This document shows, in pieces, positions 9,729-19,084 of a stretch of 64,000 nt of DNA. Position numbers and translations under genes: made by a program. The notes beneath the pieces were generated by a model. That model was not told the DNA's origin and ran no database searches. It worked only from the letters and a program-made list of their open reading frames with translations. The stretch comes from Vogesella alkaliphila (GTDB taxonomy: Bacteria; Pseudomonadota; Gammaproteobacteria; Burkholderiales; Chromobacteriaceae), in the NCBI RefSeq assembly GCF_014652475.1, contig NZ_BMYW01000001.1, forward strand, positions 248,001 to 312,000. The letters are read 5' to 3'. Every line of letters begins with the position of its first letter. Position 1 is the stretch's first letter.

Positions 9729-10005
9729 AGTTCTCCTTTGCAGATCGGCGCATTGATTGCGTCTTCAGTTGTGTGCTGCATTCTAGGAACCGCATTTCGA
9801 CACTACCAAGGCAACTTGCCCAATACGAGCTATCGGAAAAACCGGATGCTCGTCGAGAGGTGTGGCATTTTCCGGATGTTTTGCGCTGCACAATGGCAAA
9901 AATGCCTTTTGCTTGGCAAGACCGCCTGCTGCTCGGGTCTTGTTATTGGTAAATCAGATTGATTGCTATCAGGTATCTGACAAACAGAATGGAAGAGGGA
10001 TCAAA

Positions 10006-10911
10006 TCAGACGTGGCTACGCGTGTACTCGCGTGCCACGGTGAGGAAGTTCTGTGCCGTTTCCGCCACCTTGGTGCCGCGTCGCCACGCCAGCCCCACCT
10101 GCAGCGAGGGCGTGTTGTCCATCAACTGGCGCACCTCCAGCCGGTCGCCATCCAGTGACCACGGCCGGTACAGCAGGTCCGGCATCACCGCGAGGCCGGC
10201 ACCGGTAGCCACCAGGCTACGCAGCCCTTCCACCGAGCTGGTACGCACCGCCACCGTTGGCCGCAAGCCTTGGCTGCGCCACAACGCGGTCGCCACGTCT
10301 TCCAGTTCGTCCAGCTTCAGGGTGACCAGCGGTTGCTGCGACATTTCCGCCACCGCCACCGTGCCCAGCTCCAGCAGCGGGTGGTTCACCGGCAGCCACA
10401 GCCGGTAGGCAGACTCCAGCAGCGTCTCCGCTTCCAGCGCCTGGCGGTTTTCCAGGTTGGAGACGATCAGCACGCCGACATCCAGCTCGCCGTTGACCAG
10501 CAGGTGCTCGATGTACTCGCGCTGGTCCTCCACCACGCGGATGTTGACCAGCGGGAAGGTATTGCGGAAGCGGTCCAGCAGATAAGGCAGGAAGTAGCCG
10601 CACAGCAGGCTGGTGACGCCGATATTGAGCTGACCGGTGACGGTGTCGGGGCGCGCGCGCATCGCCTCGCGCGCATTGCGTACCGACGCCAGGATCTGGT
10701 GTGCATGGCGCAGGAACTGGTAACCGGCATGGGTCAGGATCATGCCGCGCGCGTGGCGCTGGAACAGCGTGGCACCCAGATCGGCCTCCAGCGCGCGGAT
10801 CGCCTCGGTGACCACCGATTGCGACACGTTCAGATCCTGCACTGCGCCGGTAATCGATTCGGCCTCGGCCACCGCCACGAAGTAGCGCACGTTCTTCAGC
10901 GTGATTGCCAT
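10006..10911 (-). CDS. LysR-family transcriptional regulator (polyamine operon neighbour)
   Basis: 301 aa. The N-terminal winged helix-turn-helix (LKNVRYFVAVAEAESITGAVQDLNVSQSVVTEAIRALE, in the first ~45 residues) is followed by a LysR substrate-binding domain. It is encoded just upstream of, and on the same strand as, ydcSTUV-patD, with 277 bp between. It probably controls that operon, but the arrangement is not the divergent one usual for LysR genes. E. coli uses a MocR-type regulator (YdcR) for the homologous operon. Confidence 0.9.
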   Translation of the reverse strand: MAITLKNVRYFVAVAEAESITGAVQDLNVSQSVVTEAIRALEADLGATLFQRHARGMILTHAGYQFLRHAHQILASVRNAREAMRARPDTVTGQLNIGVTSLLCGYFLPYLLDRFRNTFPLVNIRVVEDQREYIEHLLVNGELDVGVLIVSNLENRQALEAETLLESAYRLWLPVNHPLLELGTVAVAEMSQQPLVTLKLDELEDVATALWRSQGLRPTVAVRTSSVEGLRSLVATGAGLAVMPDLLYRPWSLDGDRLEVRQLMDNTPSLQVGLAWRRGTKVAETAQNFLTVAREYTRSHV

Positions 10912-11106
10912 GTCAGTTGTCTCGCCCTCAAGTGCCGCCGCCTGATTTGCGCACGGATACCGGTCGTTGCCGGCGTCGCGCTGGCAGACGATTGATGAAA
11001 TGTTTGGTCGTTTGGTCGGGCAATTCTAGCGAAAGAATGCATTGGCATGGCGTGGCAGTGACAATCTATGCCACGATCGCTTTGCCGCAGCTACTTGCCG
11101 GGGCAA

Positions 11107-12114
11107 TCAGGCGGACTCGCCCCAGCGTTCCTTGATTTCCAGCACGGCCGGCAGTTGCGCGCAGAACAGCGTCACCAGTGCCGGGTCGAAATGCTTGCCG
11201 GCCTGTTCGCGCAGGTAGGCAATGGCCTCGTCCACCGGCCAGGCCGCCTTATACGGCCGCACGCTGGTCAGCGCGTCGAACACGTCGGCGATGGCGACGA
11301 TGCGGGCGACCAGCGGAATGGCTTCGCCGGCCAGCCCGTGCGGGTAGCCGCTGCCATCCCATTTCTCGTGGTGGCACTCCGCCACCGTGCGCGCCATCTG
11401 CAGCAGGCTGGAACTGTCGTCCCCGATGATGCGGGCGCCGATGGTGGCGTGCTGGCGCATCACCGCCCATTCCTCAGCGTCCAGCTTGCCTTTCTTTTGC
11501 AGGATGGCGTCCGGCACGCCGATCTTGCCGATGTCGTGCATGGGCGCCGCGTTGAGCAACTCATCGGCCAGCGCCTCGCCCAGGCCCGCAGCCAGCGCCA
11601 GCACCCGCGAGTAGTGGCTCATGCGGAGCACGTGCAGGCCGGTCTCATTGTCCTTGTATTCTGCCGCCATGCCCAGGCGCTGGATGATCTGCAGTCGGGT
11701 GGCGCGCAGCTCGTCCACCCGCACCAGCGACAGGTGGGTTTTGATCCGGGCGCGCACGATGGCCGGGCTCACCGGTTTGCTGATGTAGTCCACCGCGCCG
11801 GCGGCAAAGCCTTCCGCCTCGTCGTTCGCATCGGCCAGCGCGGTGACGAAGATCACCGGAATGGCCGACGTGGCCGGCTGGGCTTTCAGCCGGCGGCAGA
11901 CATCCAGCCCGGTCAGGCCGGGCATCATCACGTCCAGCAGGATCAGCTGCGGCTGCTCGCCGAGTGCCAGCGTGAGCGCCTTGTCGCCGTCGCGGGCAAA
12001 CAGCAGGCGATAGTCCTGCTGCAGGATGGCGCGCAGGATCCGCAGATTGGTGGGCTCGTCGTCCACCAGTAGCAGGGTGGGGCGGTTGTCGGCAAGGAAC
12101 GTGCTGTGGGTCAC
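11107..12114 (-). CDS. Response regulator with HD-GYP c-di-GMP phosphodiesterase domain
   Basis: 335 aa. The receiver domain (~12-130) has the acidic pair in LLVDDE, the phosphoacceptor aspartate in LLDVMMPG and the lysine in ISKPV. The HD-GYP domain (~150-335) contains HVLRMSHYS, the metal-binding HDIGKIGVP, HHEKWDGSGYPHGL and DVFDALTS. It would hydrolyse c-di-GMP when phosphorylated. Its ATG overlaps the stop of the preceding hybrid kinase by 4 bp (ATGA), which makes that kinase its probable phosphodonor. Confidence 0.94.
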   Translation of the reverse strand: MTHSTFLADNRPTLLLVDDEPTNLRILRAILQQDYRLLFARDGDKALTLALGEQPQLILLDVMMPGLTGLDVCRRLKAQPATSAIPVIFVTALADANDEAEGFAAGAVDYISKPVSPAIVRARIKTHLSLVRVDELRATRLQIIQRLGMAAEYKDNETGLHVLRMSHYSRVLALAAGLGEALADELLNAAPMHDIGKIGVPDAILQKKGKLDAEEWAVMRQHATIGARIIGDDSSSLLQMARTVAECHHEKWDGSGYPHGLAGEAIPLVARIVAIADVFDALTSVRPYKAAWPVDEAIAYLREQAGKHFDPALVTLFCAQLPAVLEIKERWGESA

Positions 12115-15100
12115 GGTGCAACTCCGGTGGGGGTGCCAAGCTGGCGCTCGATCAGCGCCAGCTGGTGTAGGGCCTGTTCAAAGTCGAAGCTGTCCAGTGC
12201 CTGCTGCAGCGGCGCGAACAGCGCGCCCGGCAGGTGCGGTGCCAGGGCATTGAGGCTGGGTTCGTCGAATTCTCCGTGTCGGCAGGCATCGGCCAGCGCC
12301 TGCAGCAGCGGTCGCAGCGCCTGCTCGGGCACCGGTGTCGTGGCGCCGGCGGGTGCGGTGGCCGCCTGCTCGCCGGCTACCGCGGCGCAGGCGGCGGCCA
12401 GTGCCGGGTTCAGCGCGGCCAGGTGCGCCGGGGTCAGGCTGCCCTCGCGTTCGATCTCGGCCAGCACGGCGGCCAGCCGCAACAGCCCAAGGTTGGCCGC
12501 AGCGCCGCGGGCGCGGTGCGCCAGCGCGGACAGGGCGCTGGCCGGCGCCTGCTGCAGGCTGTTTGCCAGGTCCGCATACTCGGTCACGAAACGCTGCAGG
12601 TGCGGGAGCAGCTGTTCGCGGCTGCCCCAGCGCAGGCTGGCGCCGTGCCAGTCGATCTCCGTCAGCGCTGGCGCGGCGGGGGCCGGCGCGGGCTGCACGG
12701 CTTGCGTGCCCTGAAGTTGAAGTACGCGGGCGATTTCGGCGTACAGCTGCGGCATGTCCACCGGTTTGCTGGCAAAGCCGTTCATGCCGGCAGCGCCGGC
12801 TTCACGGCGGTCTTTTTCCAGCACGCTGGCGGTCAGCGCGATCACCGGGACGGCGGGGCGCTGCAACTGCCGTTCCAGCTGGCGGATGCGGCGCGTGGCC
12901 TGCAGGCCGTCCAGTACCGGCATCTGCACGTCCATCAGCACCACGTCGACATGCTGTTGCTGGTACTGCTGGCAGGCCTCCTCGCCGTTGCGGGCGCAGC
13001 TGACGCGGTGCCCGTCCCTGCTCAGCGCCAGCTGCAGCAACTCCAGGTTCTGCGGCACATCGTCGGCCACCAGGATGTGCAGGGCCGGCAACTGCAGGGG
13101 AATGGCCGGCGCGCTGTGGCTGCTTCCCTGTGCCACCGGCAAGGGCAGCGCCACGCTGAAGCAGCTGCCGGCGCCTTGCTGGCTGCTGGCTTCGATATGC
13201 CCGCCCATCAGCTCCACCAGCTGGCGGGCGATGGTGGTGCCAAGCCCGGTGCCGCCAAAGCGGCGAGCCATGCTGGCATCGGCCTGGGTAAACGGCGCGA
13301 AGATGTGCGGCAGCCGCTCCGGCGCGATGCCGATGCCGGTGTCGATCACGTCCAGTTGCAGCCGGCCTTGCTGCTGTCGCACCTGCAGCGTGACGCTGCC
13401 GTGCTCGGTGAATTTCACCGCATTCCCCAGCAGGTTCGTCAGCACCTGGCGCACGCGCATGGCGTCGCCGTGATAGTGCTCGGCGAGCTTGGCCGGGTAG
13501 TCCAGGCGCAAGGCCAATCCTTTTTGATTGGCCTGCAGCTGCAGCGCGGCCAGCACCTGCTGGCAGAGCTCGCGCAGCGAGAAATCATCACAGTCCAGCT
13601 CGATGGCGCCGCGTTCCAGCTTGGCGGTGTCGAGGATGTCGTTGAGCAGGCCCAGCAGGGAGCGTGCCGACTGGCGCACCGTCCCCAGGTGACGCCGCTG
13701 TTCGTCGTCCAGCCGGCCGGACAGCAACAGCTCGGTAAAGCCGATGATGGCGTTCATCGGGGTACGGATTTCGTGGCTCATATTGGCCAGGAACATGCCC
13801 TTGGCGCTGGCGGCCTGCTCGGCCTTGTCGCGCGCCAGCAGCAGATCGTGCTCCATCGCCTTGCGTTCGGACAGGTCGCTGGCCAGCTTGACGATCTTCC
13901 ACGGTTTGCCGTCGGCATCGAGGATGGGGTTGTAGCTGGCGTGTATCCAGAAACGATGGCCGTCCTTCGCCAGCCGGCAGTATTCGCCCTGCAGGAATTC
14001 GCCGTGCCGCAGCGTGGTCCAGAACGCCTGGTAGTCGGCACTGGCGGCCTCGTCCGGCAGGCACAGGCGGCGATGATGCTGGCCGCGCAGCTCGTCCAGC
14101 CGGTAGCCGCTCAGGCGCAGGAAGTTGTCGTTGGCATCCAGGATGGTGCCGTCCAGATCGAACTCCACCACCGCCATCGCCTGGCGCATGGCCTGCACGA
14201 TGCCTTCGAACTCGGCGTTGCGCAGCTTGGAGCGGGTGACGTCGATGATCACGCCGTCTATCCACTGCACCTTGCCTTCCTCGTCGTAGACGCCGCTGGC
14301 GCTTTCCGACACCCAGCGCTCGCCGCCGTCGCGGTGCCGCAACCGGTACTCCAGCACGTAGGGGCGACGGGCAGCCAGCGCCTGTTCGACCTCCGTGCGT
14401 ACCCTGTCCAGGTCGTCGGGGTGGATGATGTCGGCAAAGCTCAGCCGGCCGTCCATGAAGGCGCTCTTGTCCCAGCCGATCAGGGTTTCCACCGCGTCGC
14501 TGACAAACAGCTTGCTCCAGTCGTGGTCGATCAGGCTGCGAAAGGCCACGCCGGGGATGTTGCCGATCAGGGTGCGGTACTGGGCCTCGCGGGCGCGCAG
14601 TTCGCGCTCCATGGCCTTGTGTTCGCTGATGTCGGTGAGAAAGCCGACAAACACCGGTTGCCCTGGCGTTTCCGCGCGCCCCACCGCCAGCCGCACCGGC
14701 AGCAGGCTGCCATCGCGGCGCATGGCGGTCACCTCGCGTCCCTGACCGATGATCTTGGCGGCACCGGTTTTCAGGTAGTTGGCCAGGTAGCCATCGTGGT
14801 TGGCACGGTAGGGCTCCGGCATCAGGCGCTTGATGTTGAGGCCGATCAGCTCACTCTCCCGCCAGCCGAACAGCCGCTCTGCCGAATGGTTCAGGCTCTG
14901 GATGATGCCCTTGTGATTGATGGTGATGATGCCGTCCACCGCAGTGTCGACGATGGCACGCAGCCGGTTCTCGCTGTCCAGCTTCTGGGTGTACAGATGG
15001 CGATAGCGCAAATACGCATTGCCGGCCAGCACGAACACGCTGCTGGAGACCGTGATCAGCCCTACCGCCACCGCCAGCAGCGCGTTGCTGTTCATGCCCG

Positions 15101-15770
15101 GCTGGTAGTCCGCTTGTGGCGTGCCGATGAAACGCGCCGCCGCCATGCCGGTGTAGTGCATGCCGGCAATGGCCAGGCCCATGACCAGCCCGCCGAGGAG
15201 GATGGCCTGGTTCACCTTGAAACGGCCGCTGCGGCGCAGGCCGAACCGTATCCACAGCGACAGGATGGCCAGCGCCACCGCCACCAGCAGCGAGGCGGCA
15301 AACCATGGCGGGTCATAGCGCAGCAGCGGCGCCATCTGCATGGCGGCCATGCCGCTGTAGTGCATGGTGCCGATGCCGGCCCCGACCAGGATGCCGCCCA
15401 TGACCAATTGCCAGCGATTGATCTCGCGGTGGGAAATCAGGTTCAGCGCCACCCACGACGCCAGCATGGCCGGCAGCATGGAGAGCAGGGTGAGCCTGGC
15501 GTCATAGCTCACCACCGTGCAGATCTCGAACGCCAGCATGCCGATGAAGTGCATGGCCCAGATGCCGCCGCTCAGGGCCAGCGAGCCCGACAGCAGCGCG
15601 GTCTGGCGCATGGCGGCGGAGTGGGCGATGCGGGCCAGCCCCGCTACCTGCAGGGCCATGCTGGAAGAGAACACGGCAATCAGCAGGGACAGTGCCACCA
15701 GCCAGGGATCGTAGCTGCCCAGCAGCAAGGGCGTGGCCGCGCCGTCGCGCAACAGGAAAAGTTCGAGCAT
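12111..15770 (-). CDS. MHYT-PAS hybrid sensor histidine kinase with receiver and HPt domains
   Basis: 1219 aa inner-membrane sensor. Residues ~10-250 contain seven hydrophobic segments with the MHYT signature three times (AMHFIGM, TMHYSGM, GMHYTGM), proposed to bind a metal and sense a gas or redox state. Three PAS/PAC modules (~260-640) lead to a HisKA domain ([16 protein letters not shown]), an ATPase domain ([22 protein letters not shown]), a receiver ([12 protein letters not shown]) near 960, and a C-terminal HPt domain ([14 protein letters not shown]). No strong ribosome-binding site precedes the ATG. It is coupled to the HD-GYP regulator, so it should feed the signal into c-di-GMP turnover. 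Confidence 0.93.
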   Translation of the reverse strand: MLELFLLRDGAATPLLLGSYDPWLVALSLLIAVFSSSMALQVAGLARIAHSAAMRQTALLSGSLALSGGIWAMHFIGMLAFEICTVVSYDARLTLLSMLPAMLASWVALNLISHREINRWQLVMGGILVGAGIGTMHYSGMAAMQMAPLLRYDPPWFAASLLVAVALAILSLWIRFGLRRSGRFKVNQAILLGGLVMGLAIAGMHYTGMAAARFIGTPQADYQPGMNSNALLAVAVGLITVSSSVFVLAGNAYLRYRHLYTQKLDSENRLRAIVDTAVDGIITINHKGIIQSLNHSAERLFGWRESELIGLNIKRLMPEPYRANHDGYLANYLKTGAAKIIGQGREVTAMRRDGSLLPVRLAVGRAETPGQPVFVGFLTDISEHKAMERELRAREAQYRTLIGNIPGVAFRSLIDHDWSKLFVSDAVETLIGWDKSAFMDGRLSFADIIHPDDLDRVRTEVEQALAARRPYVLEYRLRHRDGGERWVSESASGVYDEEGKVQWIDGVIIDVTRSKLRNAEFEGIVQAMRQAMAVVEFDLDGTILDANDNFLRLSGYRLDELRGQHHRRLCLPDEAASADYQAFWTTLRHGEFLQGEYCRLAKDGHRFWIHASYNPILDADGKPWKIVKLASDLSERKAMEHDLLLARDKAEQAASAKGMFLANMSHEIRTPMNAIIGFTELLLSGRLDDEQRRHLGTVRQSARSLLGLLNDILDTAKLERGAIELDCDDFSLRELCQQVLAALQLQANQKGLALRLDYPAKLAEHYHGDAMRVRQVLTNLLGNAVKFTEHGSVTLQVRQQQGRLQLDVIDTGIGIAPERLPHIFAPFTQADASMARRFGGTGLGTTIARQLVELMGGHIEASSQQGAGSCFSVALPLPVAQGSSHSAPAIPLQLPALHILVADDVPQNLELLQLALSRDGHRVSCARNGEEACQQYQQQHVDVVLMDVQMPVLDGLQATRRIRQLERQLQRPAVPVIALTASVLEKDRREAGAAGMNGFASKPVDMPQLYAEIARVLQLQGTQAVQPAPAPAAPALTEIDWHGASLRWGSREQLLPHLQRFVTEYADLANSLQQAPASALSALAHRARGAAANLGLLRLAAVLAEIEREGSLTPAHLAALNPALAAACAAVAGEQAATAPAGATTPVPEQALRPLLQALADACRHGEFDEPSLNALAPHLPGALFAPLQQALDSFDFEQALHQLALIERQLGTPTGVAP

Positions 15771-15953
15771 GTCGTGTACGGATCAGGGCGCCGCCCGGTG
15801 AGGGCGGCGGAGTGAGGGCTGCCATGGTCTGGGCATGGCAGCGGGCAGGCAAGTGTAATGAACATCGGTTTGGCAGGGAATCACAAAATGGGTGCCGCCG
15901 CCGGGGGGGTGGGTTGTCCGACGGCAGGCCGTGCGTCCTTGCCTCGCGCCGGG

Positions 15954-17327
15954 TTACAGCCTGATCCGGCGCGCGGTGGCCTTGTCCGCCAGTGCCGCGT
16001 CGTGGGTGACCAGCAGCAAGGCGCAGCCGATGCGGCCCAGCTCGTCCAGCAGGCAGTGCACGGTGTCGCGCTGGGTGAGCGGGTCCAGCCGCGAGGTGGG
16101 CTCGTCGGCAAACAGCAGCGCCGGGCGCAGCAGCAGGGTGCGGATCAGCGCTAGCCGTTGCAGCTCGCCGCCGGACACCTGCGAGGGCAGGCGTTGCAGC
16201 AGTGCCGGGCCGAGCTTCAGCCTGTGCAGCAGCGCCTCCAGCGCGGACCAGGGTTGGCCGCAACGCTTCAGCACGTCGTGCAGCGCGGTATGCAGCGGGA
16301 CGCGCGGGGCGAAGGCCTGCACTGGGTCCTGGTACAGCTTCTGCCAGGCGGTGCGCGGCAGGCCGTCGCGGTAGCGCACGCTGCCGTGGTCGGCGCGGGT
16401 CAGCCCCAGCAGCATATTGCCCAGCGTGCTCTTGCCGGCGCCGCTGGCTGCCAGCAGCGCCACGCGCTCGCCGGCGGCGAGGTCGATGTCCACGTCGCGG
16501 AACAGCTGCTGACTACCGTAGGCCTTGGCGAGGCCACGGCCCTGCAGCAGCCAGTCGCCAGCGGCCGGGTGGGCGATGGCCGGCCAGGCCTGCGGCTCGG
16601 CCGCCAGCAGCGCCTGGGTGTACGGGTGTGCCGGCCGGCTCAGGATGCGGCTGGCGGGGCCGTGTTCCACCACCTCGCCGCCCTGCATCACCAGTACCTG
16701 CCCGCCCAGCGCCCGTGCCAGCGCGATGTCGTGGGTGATGGTGAGCAGGCACTGACCGCTGTCCAGATGCTGTTGCAGCAAGCGGCGCAGCGTGTCGCAG
16801 GCGGCGCTGTCCAGCCCCTTGCTGGGCTCGTCGGCCAGCAGCAGGCGGGCGCCGCCCAGGGTGGCGGCGGCAAAGGCCACGCGCTGCGCCATGCCGCCGG
16901 ACAGCTGGTGCGGGTAATGGTGCTCCGCGGCCTGCAGCCCCAGGCTGTCCAGGCGCCGGCGGGCGGCGTCGCGGGCGAGGTGGCCGTCGCCGCGCCAGCC
17001 TTCGGCGACCTGCGGCAGCACGCGCATGGTCGGGTCCAGCGCGGTGACCGGCTCCTGCGGCAGGATGGCCAGCAGCTCGCCCCACAGGTGGCGGCGGTTG
17101 GCCGCATCGTGCAGCGGGTAGCGGCGGCCGTCGGTGCGCAGCTCGCCCTCGGCGCGCAGGCCGGCGGGCAGGGTGCCCATGATGGCGTGCGCCAGCAGCG
17201 ATTTGCCGGAGCCGCTCTCGCCCAGCACGGTCAGCGCCTCGCCGGGGTGCAGGCCGAGGTCCAGCGGATCGAGCAGGCAGCGTTGCTGCTGGTACACGGT
17301 CAGGCCGTGCAGGTGGATCGTGCTCAT
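15954..17327 (-). CDS. Peptide/nickel-type ABC transporter, fused double ATPase
   Basis: 457 aa containing two complete ATPase modules of the Dpp/Opp/Nik type. The first has GESGSGKSLLA, LSGGMAQRVAFA and LLLADEPSKGLD; the second has ASGAGKSTLGN, VSGGELQRLAL and LLFADEPTSRLD. The start at MSTIHLHG overlaps the permease stop by 4 bp (ATGA); the frame continues upstream only as a shadow of the permease gene. One polypeptide thus replaces the usual DppD/DppF pair. It is the last gene of an importer operon next to an iron-type ABC system, suggesting metal or metallophore uptake; the substrate is unproven. Confidence 0.92.
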   Translation of the reverse strand: MSTIHLHGLTVYQQQRCLLDPLDLGLHPGEALTVLGESGSGKSLLAHAIMGTLPAGLRAEGELRTDGRRYPLHDAANRRHLWGELLAILPQEPVTALDPTMRVLPQVAEGWRGDGHLARDAARRRLDSLGLQAAEHHYPHQLSGGMAQRVAFAAATLGGARLLLADEPSKGLDSAACDTLRRLLQQHLDSGQCLLTITHDIALARALGGQVLVMQGGEVVEHGPASRILSRPAHPYTQALLAAEPQAWPAIAHPAAGDWLLQGRGLAKAYGSQQLFRDVDIDLAAGERVALLAASGAGKSTLGNMLLGLTRADHGSVRYRDGLPRTAWQKLYQDPVQAFAPRVPLHTALHDVLKRCGQPWSALEALLHRLKLGPALLQRLPSQVSGGELQRLALIRTLLLRPALLFADEPTSRLDPLTQRDTVHCLLDELGRIGCALLLVTHDAALADKATARRIRL

Positions 17328-18121
17328 GGGTTTACCTCCAGCGGGCGCAGCAGCACCAGTGCGGCCAAGGTCAGGGCCAGCACGGCGACCGGCGCCAGCA
17401 GCAGTTGCGGCGCCTCGCTGTAGTGCGGCAGCGCCTCGGTCATCATCAGGCCCAGCTCGGGCATGGGCGGCTGGATGCCGACGCCGACAAAGCCCAGCGT
17501 CGACAGCGCCAGGATGGCGGTGGCGAGGCCGAAGCTCATCATGGTCAGCAGCATGGGGGCCAGCTCCGGCCACAGGTGGCGGCGCACGATATGGGCCGGA
17601 CCAAAGCCCAGCAGGCGCGAGGCCTCCACGTGCGGGCTGGCCAGCAGCAGCCGGCTGCGCGCCCGCGTCATGCGGAAGTATTCCACCCACTGCGCCAGGG
17701 CCAGGCCGATATACAGGGTGAGGAAACCGCCCTGTGCCATGGCGGAGAAAATCAGCACGATCAAGAGGCCGGGCAGCGCCAGCACGCCGTCGGCGAGGCC
17801 GCGCAGCACGGTATCGGTCCAGCCGCCGCGCCACGCCGACAGCACGCCCAGCAGGCAGCCCAGCAGCGCGGCGCTGAGCACGCACAGGCCGGCCAGCCAC
17901 AGCGACAGGCGGGCGGCGCTGGCCAGGCGGGCGATCACGCTGCGGCCCAGCTGGTCGCGGCCCAGCGGCTCGGCCAGGCTAGGGGTTTCCAGGAAGCGCA
18001 TCAGCTGCTGGCCGGCGTAGTCCGGCCACAGCAGCGGGCCGGCCAGCGCAAACAGCAGCACGGCGGCCAGCAATACATAACCCAGCCGTTGCGGCCAGGC
18101 GCGGGAAGTCAACGGTGTCAT
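17324..18121 (-). CDS. ABC transporter permease (DppC/NikC type)
   Basis: 265 aa with about six membrane segments. The family hallmark is present: GRDQLGRSVIARLASAARLS near the N-terminus, and the EAA-loop region EASRLLGFGPAHIVRRHLWPEL. It begins immediately after the second permease gene and overlaps the ATPase start, so all four genes of this importer form one leftward transcription unit. Confidence 0.92.
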   Translation of the reverse strand: MTPLTSRAWPQRLGYVLLAAVLLFALAGPLLWPDYAGQQLMRFLETPSLAEPLGRDQLGRSVIARLASAARLSLWLAGLCVLSAALLGCLLGVLSAWRGGWTDTVLRGLADGVLALPGLLIVLIFSAMAQGGFLTLYIGLALAQWVEYFRMTRARSRLLLASPHVEASRLLGFGPAHIVRRHLWPELAPMLLTMMSFGLATAILALSTLGFVGVGIQPPMPELGLMMTEALPHYSEAPQLLLAPVAVLALTLAALVLLRPLEVNP

Positions 18122-19084
18122 TCAGGACTCCGCCGGGCCACGCGGATCGATGGCCAGGCATAACAGGTCGGTTGCGGTATTCATCAGCACGAACAGCCAG
18201 GCCAGCAGCAGGGTGCAGCCCTGGATCATCGGCACGTCGCGCCAGAAGATGGCGTGCACCAGCGCGTGGCCGACGCCGGGCCAGGCGAACAGGCTTTCCA
18301 CCACCACCACGCCTTCGATCAGCAGGATCAGCTGCACCCCGGCGTAGGCCACCACGGTGACGCCGATATTGCGCAGGCCGTGGCGCAGGAAGACCCGCCA
18401 CGGCGCCAGCCCCTTGCTGCGGGCAAAGCGGTAGTAGTCGGCCCGCACCACCGCCAGCACGCTGTCGCGCACGATGCGGGCGGTGAGGCCGGACAGGCCC
18501 AGCCCCAGCGTCAGCGCCGGCAGCAGCAGGTTGCCGCCCTCGCCGTGGCCGGCGGCCGGTGCCCAGCCCAGCTGTACCGACAGCGCCAGTATCAGCATCA
18601 GGCCCAGCAGGAAGGGCGGCAGCGCGCGCAGCAGCACGCTGTAGCCCAGGGTCAGCCGGTCGGCCCAGCCGCCGGGAGCGAGGCCGCTGGCCAGGCCCAG
18701 CGGGAGGCCCACGCCCAGCGCCAGCGCCACGCTGGCGGCGGCCAGCTGGAGGGTGGCGCCCAGGTGGTGGGCGATTTCGGCCAGCACCGCGCCGCCGGAG
18801 ACCAGCGACTGCCCCAGCTGCAACTGCGCCAGCTGGCCCAGCCAGCCTGCAAACTGTTGCCACGCCGGGCGCGCCAGCCCCAGCTCCTGCCGTACCGCGT
18901 CGGCGGCGGCGGCATCGACGTAGTCATAGCCGTAGCGGCCGGCAGCGATGCGGAAGGCCATGTCCCCCGGCAATTGCTGCACCAGCAGGAAGCAGAGCGC
19001 GGCGACCAGCAGCGAGACGATGGCGGCCTGCAGCAAACGTTGGCCGCAGATGCGCGCCAGCGCGCGTTGACGTGCGCGGTCCAT
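18122..19084 (-). CDS. ABC transporter permease (DppB/NikB type)
   Basis: 320 aa. An N-terminal membrane segment (LLQAAIVSLLVAALCFLLVQQLPGD) is followed by a periplasmic stretch and about five further segments. The EAA motif region reads YYRFARSKGLAPWRVFLRHGLRN. It directly abuts the binding-protein stop codon and the next permease, with no intergenic space. Confidence 0.92.
   Translation of the reverse strand: MDRARQRALARICGQRLLQAAIVSLLVAALCFLLVQQLPGDMAFRIAAGRYGYDYVDAAAADAVRQELGLARPAWQQFAGWLGQLAQLQLGQSLVSGGAVLAEIAHHLGATLQLAAASVALALGVGLPLGLASGLAPGGWADRLTLGYSVLLRALPPFLLGLMLILALSVQLGWAPAAGHGEGGNLLLPALTLGLGLSGLTARIVRDSVLAVVRADYYRFARSKGLAPWRVFLRHGLRNIGVTVVAYAGVQLILLIEGVVVVESLFAWPGVGHALVHAIFWRDVPMIQGCTLLLAWLFVLMNTATDLLCLAIDPRGPAES

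Noticed and set aside
12234-15815. A 1193-codon open frame antisense to the hybrid kinase
   Set aside because: Long antisense frames are expected opposite GC-rich genes. The translation is His/Gln/Arg-rich with no domain, while the minus strand encodes a complete sensor kinase.
17328-17900. Upstream extension of the double-ATPase frame
   Set aside because: It lies inside the permease gene in another frame. The ATG at 17327 overlaps the permease stop in the usual ATGA fashion and starts a standard ABC domain.
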